Assembly: GCA_003439945.1 (NCBI GenBank)
Contig: QVRM01000484.1
Location: 1-64,000 of the forward strand
DNA: 64,000 nt
Source of the DNA: Dermanyssus gallinae
Lineage: Eukaryota > Arthropoda > Arachnida > Mesostigmata > Dermanyssidae
Direction: 5' to 3'
Under the pieces are notes generated by a model. The model saw nothing but the letters and a program-made list of their open reading frames with translations, was not told the DNA's origin and made no database searches. A program made the translations under genes and the position numbers. This document shows positions 31,249 to 43,800 of this stretch, piece by piece; position 1 is the stretch's first letter, and each line of letters opens with the position of its first letter.

Positions 31249-33650
31249 CACCACCCTGGCCGCTTCTTCTACTTTATCTATACATCTCTATATCTAAGGA
31301 TGCTACCTTTAAACCAATGGCTGCTATCGTTGTGGCTGACGGGATTGGAGTTGGCGCATATTCGCGGCAAACATTTAAATTTGGCAGCGCAAGAGCACGA
31401 TGAGCAGCATAGAATTCGTCTGCGTTGGTCTGCTCGTTGCGTGTTGTTTAGCTGCTACTAAATCTCGACGAGTTTATGCAAACGCCCTGATGCTGCTGTT
31501 TTGGCCGTTGCACACGCTAACAACAACAACAACATTATTAGATTACAATATACTATACAAAAGAAAAACATAAACAAAACACCAAATTATTGTTATTACC
31601 AGTCAGTGGTCATTGACCGCCGCGAGTCGCTTCAGCATGCAGCCGCTACCTCGCTCGACATGCCGCCGCCGCCGCACGCGCCACGACCATAAACAACAGC
31701 GACAACAACAGCAACAACAACAACAACAACTAACTCCCAGTGGCCGACGACCCGTAGGAGACGACGACGCGGCGACTTCTGTGGCGGCGCCCTTTAGCGT
31801 GTTGCGCTTTCATTGGTTGATGCCGCCGCCGCCGCCGCCGCTGGTGCTGTTGTTGTTGTTGTTGTTGCTGCTGGACACTGAGACACTGAGTGGCCAATCG
31901 GCGTCAGCCGAGTGGTGCCGGTGTTATTGCGGCTGCTATTGGTGACGATGACGATTTTCGTTGCTGCTGCTGCTGCTGCTGCGGCCGCTGGTGGTGGTGA
32001 TGATGATTTTTGTTGCCGCTGCTGATCTGCTGATGATAGTGATTTTTGCTGGTGCTGCTACCGGCGCCGCGGCCGCCGATGGGTAAGCCAACCAACCAAC
32101 CAGCCAGGCATCGTCGTCAGCCGTCAGCTCATTATTGGGCTGTAGCCGCCGGTAGCGAGTAGTCAAGTAGTAAGAAGCAGCCGGTAGCTCTGGCGTTGCG
32201 GTAAGCGTTGGTGGTGGAAACTGGTGGCGAAGCGTGTAGGTAGGTATGTTAGTTCTGTATCTCTGTCGATCGATTGTGTTCATTAATTAGATAGATAGAT
32301 AGATACCTAGCTAGCTAGTTGCACTAACTATTCCTATGACTCATTCTAACAACCACAAACAGTATAGTTAGTGTGCACTAAACACGTCGTTGAGTGTTTA
32401 AATGCTCCATGAGTGACGACTGGCCACTGTTGCCTGCTTGTCTGTTTCGACTTCACAACCAGATCAGAAGCAGGTTCTACATAGTTGAAGAAGGCAGGAG
32501 AGGCTGATTTGCTGTTGTTGAGTTGGCTGTTCATGTTGTCGTTGTTGTTGTTGTTGTCATCGTCTAATTCGTCATGCTAGTCATGATAGTTAGTGACTTG
32601 TAGCTCTGCTGTTACTGCTGCTGTTTGCTGTTTGACTGCCCTCCTGAATTTGCTTCATTGTTGCATTGACGTGTGTGTGTTTGTGTTCGTGAGGCTGTAG
32701 CCCATCTTCAATTGATCGACCCATATTTCTATCTCTCTTCGGCAGATCGGTCTCACCCCTGTTTTAGCACTATTTGCACTTGTCAGTGTTTACTACTGAC
32801 AATACAACAACAGCAACAACAATACAACAACAACGCCGTTTACTACTACTACTACGACTAGTACCACCCATACTACATAATTCTTGTGTTGCTATGACAA
32901 ACACATTTCGTGGTCGCTTTCAAAGTACAAACCCCACCCGCTCTCATGTAACGTAGGTGGCGTAGACAAAGAACACATCCGGACGACAAACCGGCGGCTT
33001 GTCATGATCGAAAAGCAGCGCTGTCACTCGGTTTCGCGTCGGCGACTACTATCTAGACTAACTAGATGTCGTTGTAGAATTAGTTATTACTGTTACTATC
33101 ATTAATACTAGTGTTCTTAGTACTCTTACTATTTTGATTACAGTTATCGGTGCAGGTAAGCAGAGTAACGAAGACGCCATCATCACGATCATCGTGAACA
33201 GCGTCGACGACACGTTGCATGCTGTCTTTCTCTGCCACTGCCACTGCCACTGTGCGTGCATGCGTTCAAGACGCAACCTGCCAGCTAGCCTGTTGTTTCC
33301 TTCTGTAGTGTCATTTTTGTGCTGATTACTTTTCTATTGGTTTTTATCGTCTATCGGGCGAGCTGGGCTGAACTGCGGTTTGTTGCATCGCGAGTAGGTT
33401 TCGGCTAGCGGCGCGTCTAACGTCGGACGGCAGAACGGCACCCATTCGTCGCTGTTATTGCTGCCGCTACTACACGAGACAGAATCATTATTGATAGTTC
33501 GGTGGTGTTGTTTTGTTTGTTGCTCGTTGCAGCTTTTCCTGCAGTGGCTGACTAACTGACTTATAGCAGCAGCAGCACAACGGACTCGGAAAAGGAAGAC
33601 ATTGGCTAAAAACGCCGGCCTCGCTGCGCAGCGCTACGGCAGCATCAATA
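31249..33650 (+). promoter_or_regulatory. Upstream region and probable 5' UTR of calreticulin
   Basis: The region 31600-33600 is GC-rich and full of GCC, GTT/CAA and GTC trinucleotide runs, as at other gene starts in this window. GGGTAAGCC at about 32080 could be a 5' UTR splice donor. An ER-stress-element-like site lies at 31798-31816 and a (GATA)n run at 32288-32307. The exact transcription start is not visible. Confidence 0.4.
31798..31816 (-). promoter_or_regulatory. ERSE-like element
   Basis: On the minus strand this reads CCAAT, nine bases, then ACACG. The consensus endoplasmic-reticulum stress element is CCAAT-N9-CCACG, so there is one mismatch. Calreticulin is a known unfolded-protein-response target in animals. 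The site is 1.8 kb from the ATG, which only makes sense if a 5' UTR intron lies between. Confidence 0.3.
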
Positions 33651-33849
33651 ATGGCCCTTTTCGTCGCCGCCCGTCTGACGATGGCGCTGGCTCTGGTAAG
33701 CGTCGCCTTGCTCAGCATTACGACGCCCACCCAGGCCGCATCCGATCCGAAAGTCTACTTCAAGGAGGAGTTCCTCGATGGCGGTAAGTTTCTCGCTTTT
33801 CCGCCATATCATCATGTTGCTCTCTTTTTCTTTACATATTGTATAACAT

Positions 33850-33935
<86 letters not shown>

Positions 33936-33938
33936 CAT

Positions 33939-33986
<48 letters not shown>

Positions 33987-35588
33987 TATTGGTACATCCC
34001 CCGATAGTCTGCATTGAAAACCGGTTAAGCGGTAGTTGGTCCTGGATTTGAACTTACGACCTACCCAGTGAAAGGCCATGTATGAATAAAGCATTAAGCC
34101 GCCGTGCTTACATATATAAAATTAGATATGACCACGGCGGCTTAATGGTATATGCATGCATGGCCTTGCATTCAGTAGGTCGTAAGTTCAAATTCGGGAC
34201 TAACACTACTATTAAATTGGCTTTCATGGTTTTCAATGCAGACTGTTGGGGGATCCATCAGTAAAAAGAAAGGGCACCAATGGCTCACAATTACTAGATT
34301 GTGCATTACAACCCCATCTTTTTTAAACACACGTACATAAAAAAAATTCACTACGGAGTAGTAAACAGACAATATTGACATCACCGCATCGAAACACCCG
34401 TACAAATACTAGTCGATTGTTTAAGAGACATTGTTAGAATATTGTCGTGTTTTTCGATCGAAAGCTAGTCTTCGAAACAAAATGTATAAAACATTTGTTG
34501 TAGAAATAACGTCTTTCAGTGATGTGTGTGTGTACCAAAAGATTTATTCATACTACCAGCTACTAGTAATACTTTCGATCTGCTATAAATCACCTGTTTG
34601 GCCTGCTTCATAAAGAGAAGAAAGACTAGAACCATATCCGTTATTATTAATAGTATTTTTTTGAGTTTTACGACTCTCGGTTTTAAGATGTTTGAAGGAC
34701 CGAGGTCACTCACAATTCAATCAAAACAGACATGATGACTTGTCGCCACATTGTCGTGGTCTGTTTGAAGTTGCAAATATTACTTCAGGGGTTTATGACA
34801 GTGGACATTTGTCGTGGTGGTAATGGGTCCACGGAAGACTAGACAAACATAAAAAAGTTAGAACAGTAAGTAAAGTCGTAAATACAATAATGTCACATCA
34901 ACCGGTAGTACAGTGAGCGTCTGTGTTGCTTGCTGCATCTTTAGTTGGGTCGTCACGGTCGAACTTTCCGGTGGTGGCGATGAATATTGAAATTGGGCGC
35001 CCATTAGATCTCGCTGATTTGTAAAATAATGCTTTTCACAATTCTTGCTGCTGACGATGTTGGCGCACAACAAAGAAAACTGGAATCAGCAACTTATGAA
35101 TTATTGTAGATTCGAGTTGTTTTGTTTTGAGTTTTTATTCGAGTTCTTCTCTATGAGCCTGGTGGCTATTGAAATTGTTATATTAGAGTTGTAGTCGGAC
35201 TGGAATTGTTGTTGTGACCCCCACGTTTTTGCCTTCGCTACGCACAGGCGCGGCCTCGTTATTGCTGTAACTGTGTAGCTTTGTAGGTGGTGAAAGTAAT
35301 CCGATTGTTGTTACTACCGTTACTACTTGCTATCACTATTTTGTTCATTTTATTTGCTGTTGCCATAATGCTGGTGGCTATGTTACTATGCCGCCGACGT
35401 TACGATCGTCGTGAACAGGTTACCGTTACTTCAGCAGTAGTATTTTTGACGACTTTTATTAAAGTTTGCCATTATCGGTCTCGACACTTGCTTTAGTTAG
35501 GAACAAGGACGGCAAGTTGAGCCGGTTCCAGCAGGGCTTTACGAAATTCTATGTACTCACACAAACACACACACATATATATGCATAC

Positions 35589-35630
<42 letters not shown>

Positions 35631-36159
35631 TTCCTGCACTCGTCTCTCGAACGCGACTCCAGCCGCTGTATAAGCAAGTTGAGCTTTCGCTCAGTATTGA
35701 TTGACGGAGCGGGTGGACGAATGGATGGATGGGTACATTATTATACATATCTGTGTACACTGCGCATCTGTTAGTTTGCACGCTTGAGATTTGATTCTCG
35801 CTCGATTTCGGGTGAGTGCGCCGGCGGCGTGTTAGCTGGTGCGTTATGCAGCATCGTTCAATAATGTATTGATCGGACTTTGACGAGGGGCAAGCGTTTA
35901 CGGGCGCCTCTGACCCGCTGTCGTATCCAAGCCTCAGCCCTCGCCTAGTATTGCTTCACATAGCGACATAGCGCCACTACACAATCCCACGTAGCATGCT
36001 TACATACAGCATGGCTGCGACTAGCGGGCTGGCTGGCGGAAATTGCATTGACGTCATCATATCACAAAATGTTCTCAAATCACTTGCCGAGTCAGTGCGC
36101 GTTCGACTGATTACCATATGATATATATTAAAATTGCGTGAGCTAGATCGTTTTCGTGC

Positions 36160-36191
<32 letters not shown>

Positions 36192-37567
36192 CGTTTGATG
36201 TTGACTATATATATATATATATATATATATCTATATATATATATATATATATATATATAACGGAGTATAGTAAAATAAAAAACACATTTATTTTACATTA
36301 TACAGTCAGTATCAAACGATAATACGATTTTTATATGTATTTTGTAATGCAGCACATATATATATATATGAATTGTTCTGATTAGTCCCACATGCCGGCA
36401 ACCTTTGCAGAATGGATAAAGCTCACTTGGATTATTGTTTTGCCTCTTACAGATGCCTGGCAAGAACGCTGGGTGCAATCAACCTTCAAGGGGGATCAGC
36501 AGGGAAAGTTTGAGCTGAGCTCAGGCAAGTGGGCTGGCGATGTCGAAAAGGATAAGGGTTTGCGTACGTCAGAAGACGCCCGCTTCTATGGCGCCTCGGC
36601 TCGCTTCGAGCCCTTCACCAACAAGGATAAGCCACTGGTCATCCAGTTCAGCGTAAAGCATGAGCAAAACATTGACTGCGGTGGCGGGTACGTGAAGCTG
36701 TTTGACTGCTCACTTGATCAGAAGCAAATGCATGGCGATTCGCCATACAGGATCATGTTCGGCCCCGACATTTGCGGGCCCGGAACGAAGAAGGTCCACG
36801 TAATCTTCAACTACAAGGGGAAGAATTATCTGATCAACAAGGACATTCGTTGCAAGGACGACGTGTATTCGCATTTGTACACGCTAATTGTCAACCCTGA
36901 TCAGACTTACGAGGTGCGCATCGACAACGAGAAGGTGGAATCCGGTGAACTGGAGAAGGACTGGGATTTCTTGCCGCCAAAGAAGATCAAGGATCCCGAA
37001 GCCACAAAACCCGACGATTGGGACGACCAGGAGAAGATTGACGATCCCGAGGACACGAAGCCTGAGGACTGGGATCAGCCTGAGCATATCTCAGATCCGG
37101 AGGCCAAGAAACCGGAAGACTGGGACGACGAGATGGATGGCGAATGGGAGCCACCGCAAATCAACAACCCCGAATACAAAGGCGAGTGGAAGCCGAAAAA
37201 GATCGATAATCCCAATTACAAAGGCGTGTGGGTCCATCCCGAGATCGACAACCCGGAATACCAGCCCGACGACGAGATCTACCTGCAGAAGGAGATCTGC
37301 CATATCGGTTTTGATCTGTGGCAGGTCAAGTCGGGCACCATTTTCGACAACATTCTGATCACGGATGATCCTGATTTTGCGCGTGAATATTCTCACGAGA
37401 CGTGGGGCTTAACGCAGGAGGCGGAGAAAAAGGCCAAGGATGAGTACGACGCCAACGAAAAGGCCAAAGAAGAAGCCGCAGCCCGCAAGGAGAAGGACGA
37501 AACCGAAAAAGACAACGAAGATGACGGCGACGACGACGAAGATGAGAAAGAACACGACGAGCTCTAA
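33651..37567 (+). CDS. CALR: Calreticulin
   Basis: This is the Ca2+-binding lectin chaperone of the ER lumen, which folds monoglucosylated glycoproteins and stores calcium. Exon 1 (33651-33783) encodes a signal peptide of about 29 residues (hydrophobic core MALALVSVALLSI, likely cleavage after TQA) and DPKVYFKEEFLDG. Exon 2 (36453-37567) holds the rest; the intron is GT-AG, 2.67 kb. The total is 415 aa, normal for the family. The N-domain has the signatures KHEQNIDCGGGYVKLF and IMFGPDICGPGTKKVHVIF. The P-domain has three KPEDWD/KPDDWD repeats and then GEWEPPQINNPEYKGEW-type repeats. The C-domain is acidic and low-affinity Ca2+-binding, and ends HDEL, the ER-retrieval signal. YLQKEICHIGFDLWQVKSGT recalls tick calreticulins. 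The stop is at 37565-37567. Confidence 0.98.
33843..33986. repeat. Compound (CT)n(AT)n microsatellites in calreticulin intron
   Basis: The order is CT units, about 36 AT units, CT units again, then AT units that run into the SINE-2 copy at 33987. Confidence 0.95.
33987..34111 (-). mobile_element. SINE-2 copy, inverted
   Basis: On the minus strand the head ACGGCGGCTTAATG is followed by B-box-like GTAAGTTCAAATCC and GGTTTTCAATGCAGAC. It is the reverse-orientation partner of the copy that starts 17 bases further on. Confidence 0.7.
34128..34290 (+). mobile_element. SINE-2 copy, forward
   Basis: ACCACGGCGGCTTAATGG, GTAAGTTCAAATTCGGGAC, TTAAATTGGCTTTCATGG and TTTTCAATGCAGACTG align with 28489-28678. 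Together with 33987-34111 it forms a head-to-head inverted pair inside the intron. Confidence 0.75.
34291..36452. other. Remainder of calreticulin intron 1
   Basis: No coding exon recognised. (AT)n arrays occur at about 35588-35624, 36166-36191 and 36207-36258. The intron ends with TTTTGCCTCTTACAG at 36452. Confidence 0.6.
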
Positions 37568-37960
37568 ACAGGCTGTCGTAAGCTTATTAAAGTAATGGCG
37601 AAAGCAAGACATAGCTCTAAGTAAACGTCAGCTCAATGACCGATAAACAACCGGACGGGACGAAGAAGGTCAACAACGATTATTTTGGCGATGCGGCATA
37701 GAGGACGCTGACGGATAGGCCGCTAGCCGAATGCAAATGTGAACCTCTTTTAGATGACGACGCTTGCCTGAACTGCCTCAAATCGAAATCGAAACTTGTG
37801 CCTGAGTAAACTGACAATGATGATGCTAAAGATCTCTTCAGTGCCGGTGAAAATGCCCTGTTGTACGGTGGTGATTGGTGACCACAGGCGCATGCCAACG
37901 GAAACAGCCGGCATCTACTTCGACCGAGTGTAAATATCTATCTTAGAGTAACGTAAAGTA

Positions 37961-37966
37961 AATAAA
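37961..37966 (+). promoter_or_regulatory. Poly(A) signal of calreticulin
   Basis: AATAAA lies about 394 bases after the stop codon and is the first canonical signal I find in the 3' flank. Confidence 0.55.
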
Positions 37967-38494
37967 GTCAGTGCTTAAAAACAATACAACAACTTTTAAA
38001 ACCGACGGCCGTGTGCTGATTTTCCATAGTTGTTAAACTAATTTGTTACTATTTGTTTTTTTTTTGCAATTGCAGCTGGAAGTTTCGACTTACAGAATTG
38101 CAATGTGAACTGACATTGATGACGAGACACCAATGAGTAACAAATTAAACAACCACGTGTTTAGTATTGCTTCTTTTCTAACTCTAACCGCGAAGTAAAA
38201 TATTGACCAGGACAGCGCCATGTGTACTTTTTGTCACATCAAAACACTCTAATACTGTTAAAAACGAAATACGCGTTACGCACGCATCGAACCAAGTTGC
38301 ATTTAAAATGATGTCTGTTTATTTATTATAACACCTCGGCATCTACATACTATCACTGCTATAACTTAGAGATATATGTACACTTCTTCATATTATGAAA
38401 TGGTTCATCCATCATAATGTGACTTAAGTGTTTAAAAGAGAAATTTCGCGTAGCAGCGAAATATGCTAGAATTAAGACATTTATAGGAGGTTGT

Positions 38495-38766
38495 TTTTAA
38501 TTCTAGACTATCCTCCGTCCCCTACGGGCTTGAAAGTCACTGTGAGGCATATCTTCAATGCACCAAGGACCGGGCATGTTGAGATATCTAGGGCCCCAAC
38601 AATACTAGTGGCAGCACGGCCGCTGACTCTGCGGTATATGGTTTATCATATATTATCGATAAGCATCGCTCAAAGAAAATTCAATCAGCACCAGGAATCG
38701 AACCGGCGACACCCCGGTAGATGACAACCATGACTAGCGCACTAGCCCCCTAGACCACGTTGCCAC
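38495..38766 (-). mobile_element. SINE-3 copy, most complete (tRNA-headed)
   Basis: On the minus strand, GTGGTCTAGGGGGCTAGTGC resembles an A box and GGTTCGATTCCTGG a B box. The body includes TTCTTTGAGCGATGCTTATC, GATAAACCATATACCGCAGA and GATATCTCAACATGCCCGG. It ends GACGGAGGATAGTCTAGAAT. At about 270 bases it is the longest copy. Matches are at 21845-22023, 60354-60540 and, more weakly, 39255-39400 and 54455-54535. Confidence 0.75.
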
Positions 38767-39254
38767 AGCGAAATAGGCTGCGATGGATTTGGTTCATGTG
38801 TGCGCGTGTTGCCATCCAACATGCAAACAGACCCTTGGTGAGCTTCTCACGGTTGCTTTACCATATATTCACGGAATACTGGTGTAAGTTATTATTTGGC
38901 TTGATATCAGTGACGTCCACTCGTTTAAGTAGACGTAGAGCAGTGAAAGTACACAAAGTTAAGTTGTATTGGCGTAAAGCTAAGGTTCTTTACCGCGCTC
39001 ATGGGTTTGCCGCTGATTTATGTCTTAAACTTTATCACTTACCATATCCGGGAGGGCCTGCATGAGCCAGTAAGGCCCGTTCGCCAAGAAAAGTGTATCA
39101 GGAGCTGGAGCCCTACATTTCTTTCAGTAGCACAAAGTTTTCTAGTAATTTGTGACTGTACGGCGGGAAACTCTCATAATGTCGGAAAATTTATGCGGGA
39201 TAAACTGTGCAAAAGTTTTTTGACTAGCGATTTTTCCAATCAGTCTATTAGTGG

Positions 39255-39400
39255 CAGCGGGGGCTCGCCAGTACGATCCCCGTTGTTGACCAACTTCTCT
39301 TTGAGCCATATTTATTAAGAGTAGATGATAAACCATATATTTGAGAGTAAATGATAAGCCGTTTATTGAGACCATGCTGCCACAAAGACTTGTTAAAACC
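39255..39400 (+). mobile_element. SINE-3-like fragment
   Basis: GGGCTCGCCAGTACGATCCC, CTCTTTGAGCCATA and GTAGATGATAAACCATATA follow the SINE-3 order with a degraded head. A second GATAAGCC unit suggests an internal duplication. Confidence 0.45.
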
Positions 39401-40689
39401 CTAATTTTATCAGCAAATTCGACCCATTCGAGGTGTTTTTTTCTGAAAACTTGCAAATTGGGCTAAATCACTAAGTAACAAAAAATATGTCTAAAACGTA
39501 TGGTTGCGTCATATAAATAAATTTGTTAATTGAGGTGGGACTATTTTTATATTTGCTCGCATCGCGCAGGGCATGTTGTGTCTCAAGCAAGGTCAATGCG
39601 ATTAAACTGCACAGACATTTACTGAGAAGCGCTGTCAGAGTGACTCTACTTGAGCTTGAAACACACAGCCGCGTAGGTGAAATATCTACCTAGCAGAGTT
39701 ATTGCGGTTGGAATCAAAATAAAACGGGCGCTACATTTGCTGTAACAACTTTCCTGTGACATACAGTCACTATCTGTTAATGGGCAAAGAGGAAACCCAG
39801 AGGCAGTTATGAGTACAATCCTCTCTGGAAGTTTTGGGAATGATATAATGAAAGCTAAGAGCACTTTATAGCGTGGTTAATTTACGGGATTGCACTATAA
39901 AATACTTAAATGCTCGATAAATTAATGATGTAATTGATAAAATAAGGTAGACACATTGGATCCGTCACATGAAACATGTAGAATACTACAGCCAAATATC
40001 TTATAAGCGTTGAGCACATGTAATGTTGTGTTCTTTTCTCGGTGGTTCTACTTAAGATGGGGTTACTAAGATAGACCTATAGGTCGAAATAAGCTTATCA
40101 GCGATTTAGTACGCGAGGGTACCCACCCTCAGCAGATATAGCTAAGTTGCTCGGAGAAGGCCGTAGATAACACACTACTTACTAACAGACCCGTGTGGCC
40201 GTCTGAAAAAGATGGTTCGTATTGCACTAATTTGTTTGATGCAGGAAACGTGTCGTTGTAATCATCCTCGACAGGTGGCATAAGGTTGACAGCATATGGG
40301 GCACTGGAGCCAGCCAACATGCTATCAATAGGGACCCCTAGTTGCGTCTTCGGTCGCAGCTGAGCTATGACGGCTTAGCATTTTAGATGCTAAATGGTTT
40401 AGATAAGGATTCCATAACAGATTTTCATAAGAAATTTGTCCTAACATTGACCATTTCGTGCTCAATTGAAATCTGTCGGGTTTGTGCATGTAGAAGCCTC
40501 TTGACCTGTCGAAACAATCTCGTGTTGAGCGTCGAAGTGAACGGACGTGTTCTTTTTAATTTCGCGGGGAACCGTGAGATTGATAAGTGTTGATTGTGAC
40601 ACTGCGACTGTAGTTGCTGTTGATTGGCGACTGTGTTGAGCTGGGGGGAGGCAGGTGCTGAGCGACCGTCCCTTTTGATGACCAAGTAG
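39401..40689. other. Unassigned DNA
   Basis: No gene recognised. Frames are short, and none shows a domain. Confidence 0.45.
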
Positions 40690-40867
40690 ATACTTGGTGG
40701 CGTGGTGCATTAGTCTGCGTCTCGCGACTGAAGGAGACACATAAATGCGAGGTTTCGAGCCCCACCGTTGCACAATTGTATTTATGGGGACCGTCCGTCT
40801 TTGAAGCAATGCGAAAAGCAGTCCCGTGGGCGTTAAATCTTGGCTGGGGGTCAGCCCGAAAAAAAAG
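40690..40867 (+). mobile_element. SINE-1 copy C
   Basis: GTGGCGTGGTGCATTAG and TTTCGAGCCCCACC form the tRNA-like head. GTATTTATGGGGACCGTC and GAAGCAATGCGAAAAGCAGT form the body. The A8 tail (40859-40866) directly abuts the 5' edge of the R1-like LINE. Confidence 0.88.
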
Positions 40868-43800
40868 TACCTTCGGCCGCCGGAGCGGTGGTCTTACTAA
40901 CCTCCCCTCGCCGGGTGACCACAGGCAGTGTAGCATAGAGGAGTAGTACAGCGTGCACCTGCAGCACAACGTGCAGAGTGGTCCAGGCTGGTCCAGTGAA
41001 ACGTCAAGAGCGGCGCGCAAATCGACGAAGTTCTCCGCGTGCAGATGACACGCACAAGACTGTCTTTGCCAGCGCCCAATCCTGCAATTATCCGTGCGTG
41101 TGCAGGGCAACGCGCAGATACTTAGACGTGCACCGGCTTGGCCAATAAGTGGCTGGGGGATGACGTGCACGGCGTAGCCGAGTTTAGAATACCATCGGGT
41201 TAGTGCTTGCTTACCTTATATACACCCCGGAACCGCACTCACCTGAGGACCAAAACCAAATTAGAGCTGGCCAAGTACCGGGGCACAGAACACGAAGACC
41301 AAGTTGAAAGACCAGACGATAAGGCTTCCGCTGGGTTGGCACTCGAGAAGATCTGTGGGGTGTTTATCCTCTGATAGATGAAGCTGCTATTGAACCTCAA
41401 CCGGTGCAGAGCTGCGCACGACCTACTTGAGGAGACGGTCCGGGAGAGGGGCATAGCATTATGCCTCCTTTCGGAACCGAACAAGAAGCGAATGAGAAAG
41501 AAGAGCTCTATAAATACCGATGAACGCATCGATGCGGCAACCTGGTGGACAGGAGAGGACAACGCCAAATGGGCAGTACGGGCTCAGGAGAGTGGCGAAA
41601 GTGGATTTGCGTGGGTGAAATTAGACGGGGTGGGTGTTCTCTACTCGTGCTATTTTTCACCTAATAGGGAGATACAGGAGTTTCAGGTTTTCCTGGGTCA
41701 ACTAGGCCGTAGCTTAGGCACGCAAGAGGGAAAACCATTGATTGTTACCGGGGACTTCAACTCGGCCAGTACTGCATGGGGTAGTCGTAACACTTCGGAA
41801 AGAGGACAAATCTTACTGGAATGGATGGCAGAGCAGGGGCTTATGGCTGTCAACGACGGGGACGTTCCGACGTTCTCACGGGCAGGGAGGGAATCCCACG
41901 TAGATCTCACGCTTGCCAACGAACGGGCATTCACGGCGATAACCGGGTGGAGGGTCGATACGGTTCATAACCACAGCGACCACCGCTACATCTGCTTTGA
42001 GGTACGAGCCCCAACCGCGACGCTTCCAGCATCACCTACCCGGGGCAGACGGTGGCAGATGAGACAGCTGGAAAAGGAAGCGCTAGTAAAGGAGATCGAC
42101 GCGAAGTGTCGGACGATGGGAGTGGGAACGGTGGACGAAAATCGACTCATTGAAACACTCATTGCCGCATGTACAAAGGCTGGCCCGCCCCACCCGAACG
42201 GCGGAGGTGCCCGACGGCACCGGTCCGTTTACTGGTGGAGCAAAGAGATCGGGGAAGCGAGAAAGCGATGCACAAGGCTAAACAGGGCGTATACTAGGCA
42301 ACGCAGCTGGCTGAGTGGAAGGTTGAACCGAGGGGAGAGGGGGCTAGACGTTGACGAGCAATCGGCCACACTCCTGGAAAGTTACAGAGCTGCCATCGAG
42401 GACCTTCAAGGCCTCATCTGGAAGAGTAAGGTACAGGCGTGGAAACAGCTGGCAGAGGACGTGGAGAGAGACGTGTGGGGGTTAGCGTACCAAATCGTTC
42501 TGGACAGGCTTCGGGCGCCTTCTCCGAGACTCCCGCCGGATGTTCTAAAGTATCAGGTCCATAGCTTGTTCCCCGTTCACCCGTGGAGAGGCGACGGGGT
42601 GGAGCCTCTGGTTGCTGAAGAAGATATTCCCGCGGTGACGTTGGAGGAAGTCGAGCGAGCATGGCAGCGATTGACACCCGGTAAAGCACCCGGCCCGGAT
42701 GGAGTACTTCCTGGAGCGGCGAAGCTACTGGTTCAGCGATGGCCGAAGCTGTTTTAAGCACTGGTGATGCGTCTTCTAAGAGAAGGGCGATTTCCGCGGC
42801 TGTGGGAAAACGCCAACCTGGTCCTAATCCCCAAACCAACGGGAGAGAGCAATGCTTTAGCAAGTAGTTCTGCTTACCGGCCTATATGTCTTCTTGACAC
42901 AATGGGCAAGATCTTAGAGAATGTTATCGTTGAGAGGCTCAACGCTGAGATTGAGCTCAAAGGGGTCCTGTCAGACGCCCAGTACGGTTTCCGTTAGGGA
43001 AAGTCCACGCTTGGCGCCCTTACACGGGTTTTGGAACGGGCGACCGAACAGTTAACAAGGACCCCGAAAACAAGAGACTTCGTTGTGCTCGTCCTCCTGG
43101 ACGTCAAGAATGCCTTCAACTCGATGAGCTGGGAGGTGGTCATGGACGCAATGAGGCGCAAGGGCATTTCGCCATACATTCGCCGGATAATTTCGTCCTA
43201 CCTATCGGAAACAAGGCTGTCGGCCGGCGGTCAGGAGTATGAGATCTCTGCGGGGGTTCCTCAGGGGTCGGTCTTAGGGCCGATTCTGTGGAACCTAGCC
43301 TATGACGGGGTCCTCGAGCTGCCGGACCTACCGGCGTGTGTTGAGATGGTGGCCTATGCCGATGACTTGGCGCTGGTTATCACGACACGGGAAACTGGGG
43401 CCCTGGAGTATGCCGCTAATGAAGCCTTGGAGCAGGTGGCAGAGGGGATGGAAGACCATTCTCTAAGACTGGCCTCGCACAAGACGGAAGCAATGTACCT
43501 TACAGGCAGGCAGAAAACCCGGAACATCCGCCTGCGTCTAAACGGTCATCCTGTCAAGCTTGCTCGGACAGCAAAGTATCTCGGAGTGGTGCTCGACAAA
43601 GGTCTCAATGGATCGGCGCATATCCAGCATGTGGCTGGTAAAGCCCACAAGGTCGCGTCCGGCCTGGCGCGGTTAATGCCCAGAGTCGGCGGCTGCACAG
43701 AAGGCAGGCGGCGCCTGCTGGCCAGTGTAGTAGAGTCGGTAGCGCTATACGCGGCTCCAGTGTGGGCAGACATGGCGCTGAGGACACAAAGAAACAGGAG

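Noticed and set aside
33651..33935. Calreticulin exon 1 extended through GTAAGT into the AT array
   Set aside because: The open frame runs on by chance; the GTAAGT donor at 33784 joins exactly to the exon at 36453 to give the conserved calreticulin sequence.
36884..37612. Frames overlapping calreticulin in other frames and on the minus strand
   Set aside because: They are shadows of the calreticulin P- and C-domains.
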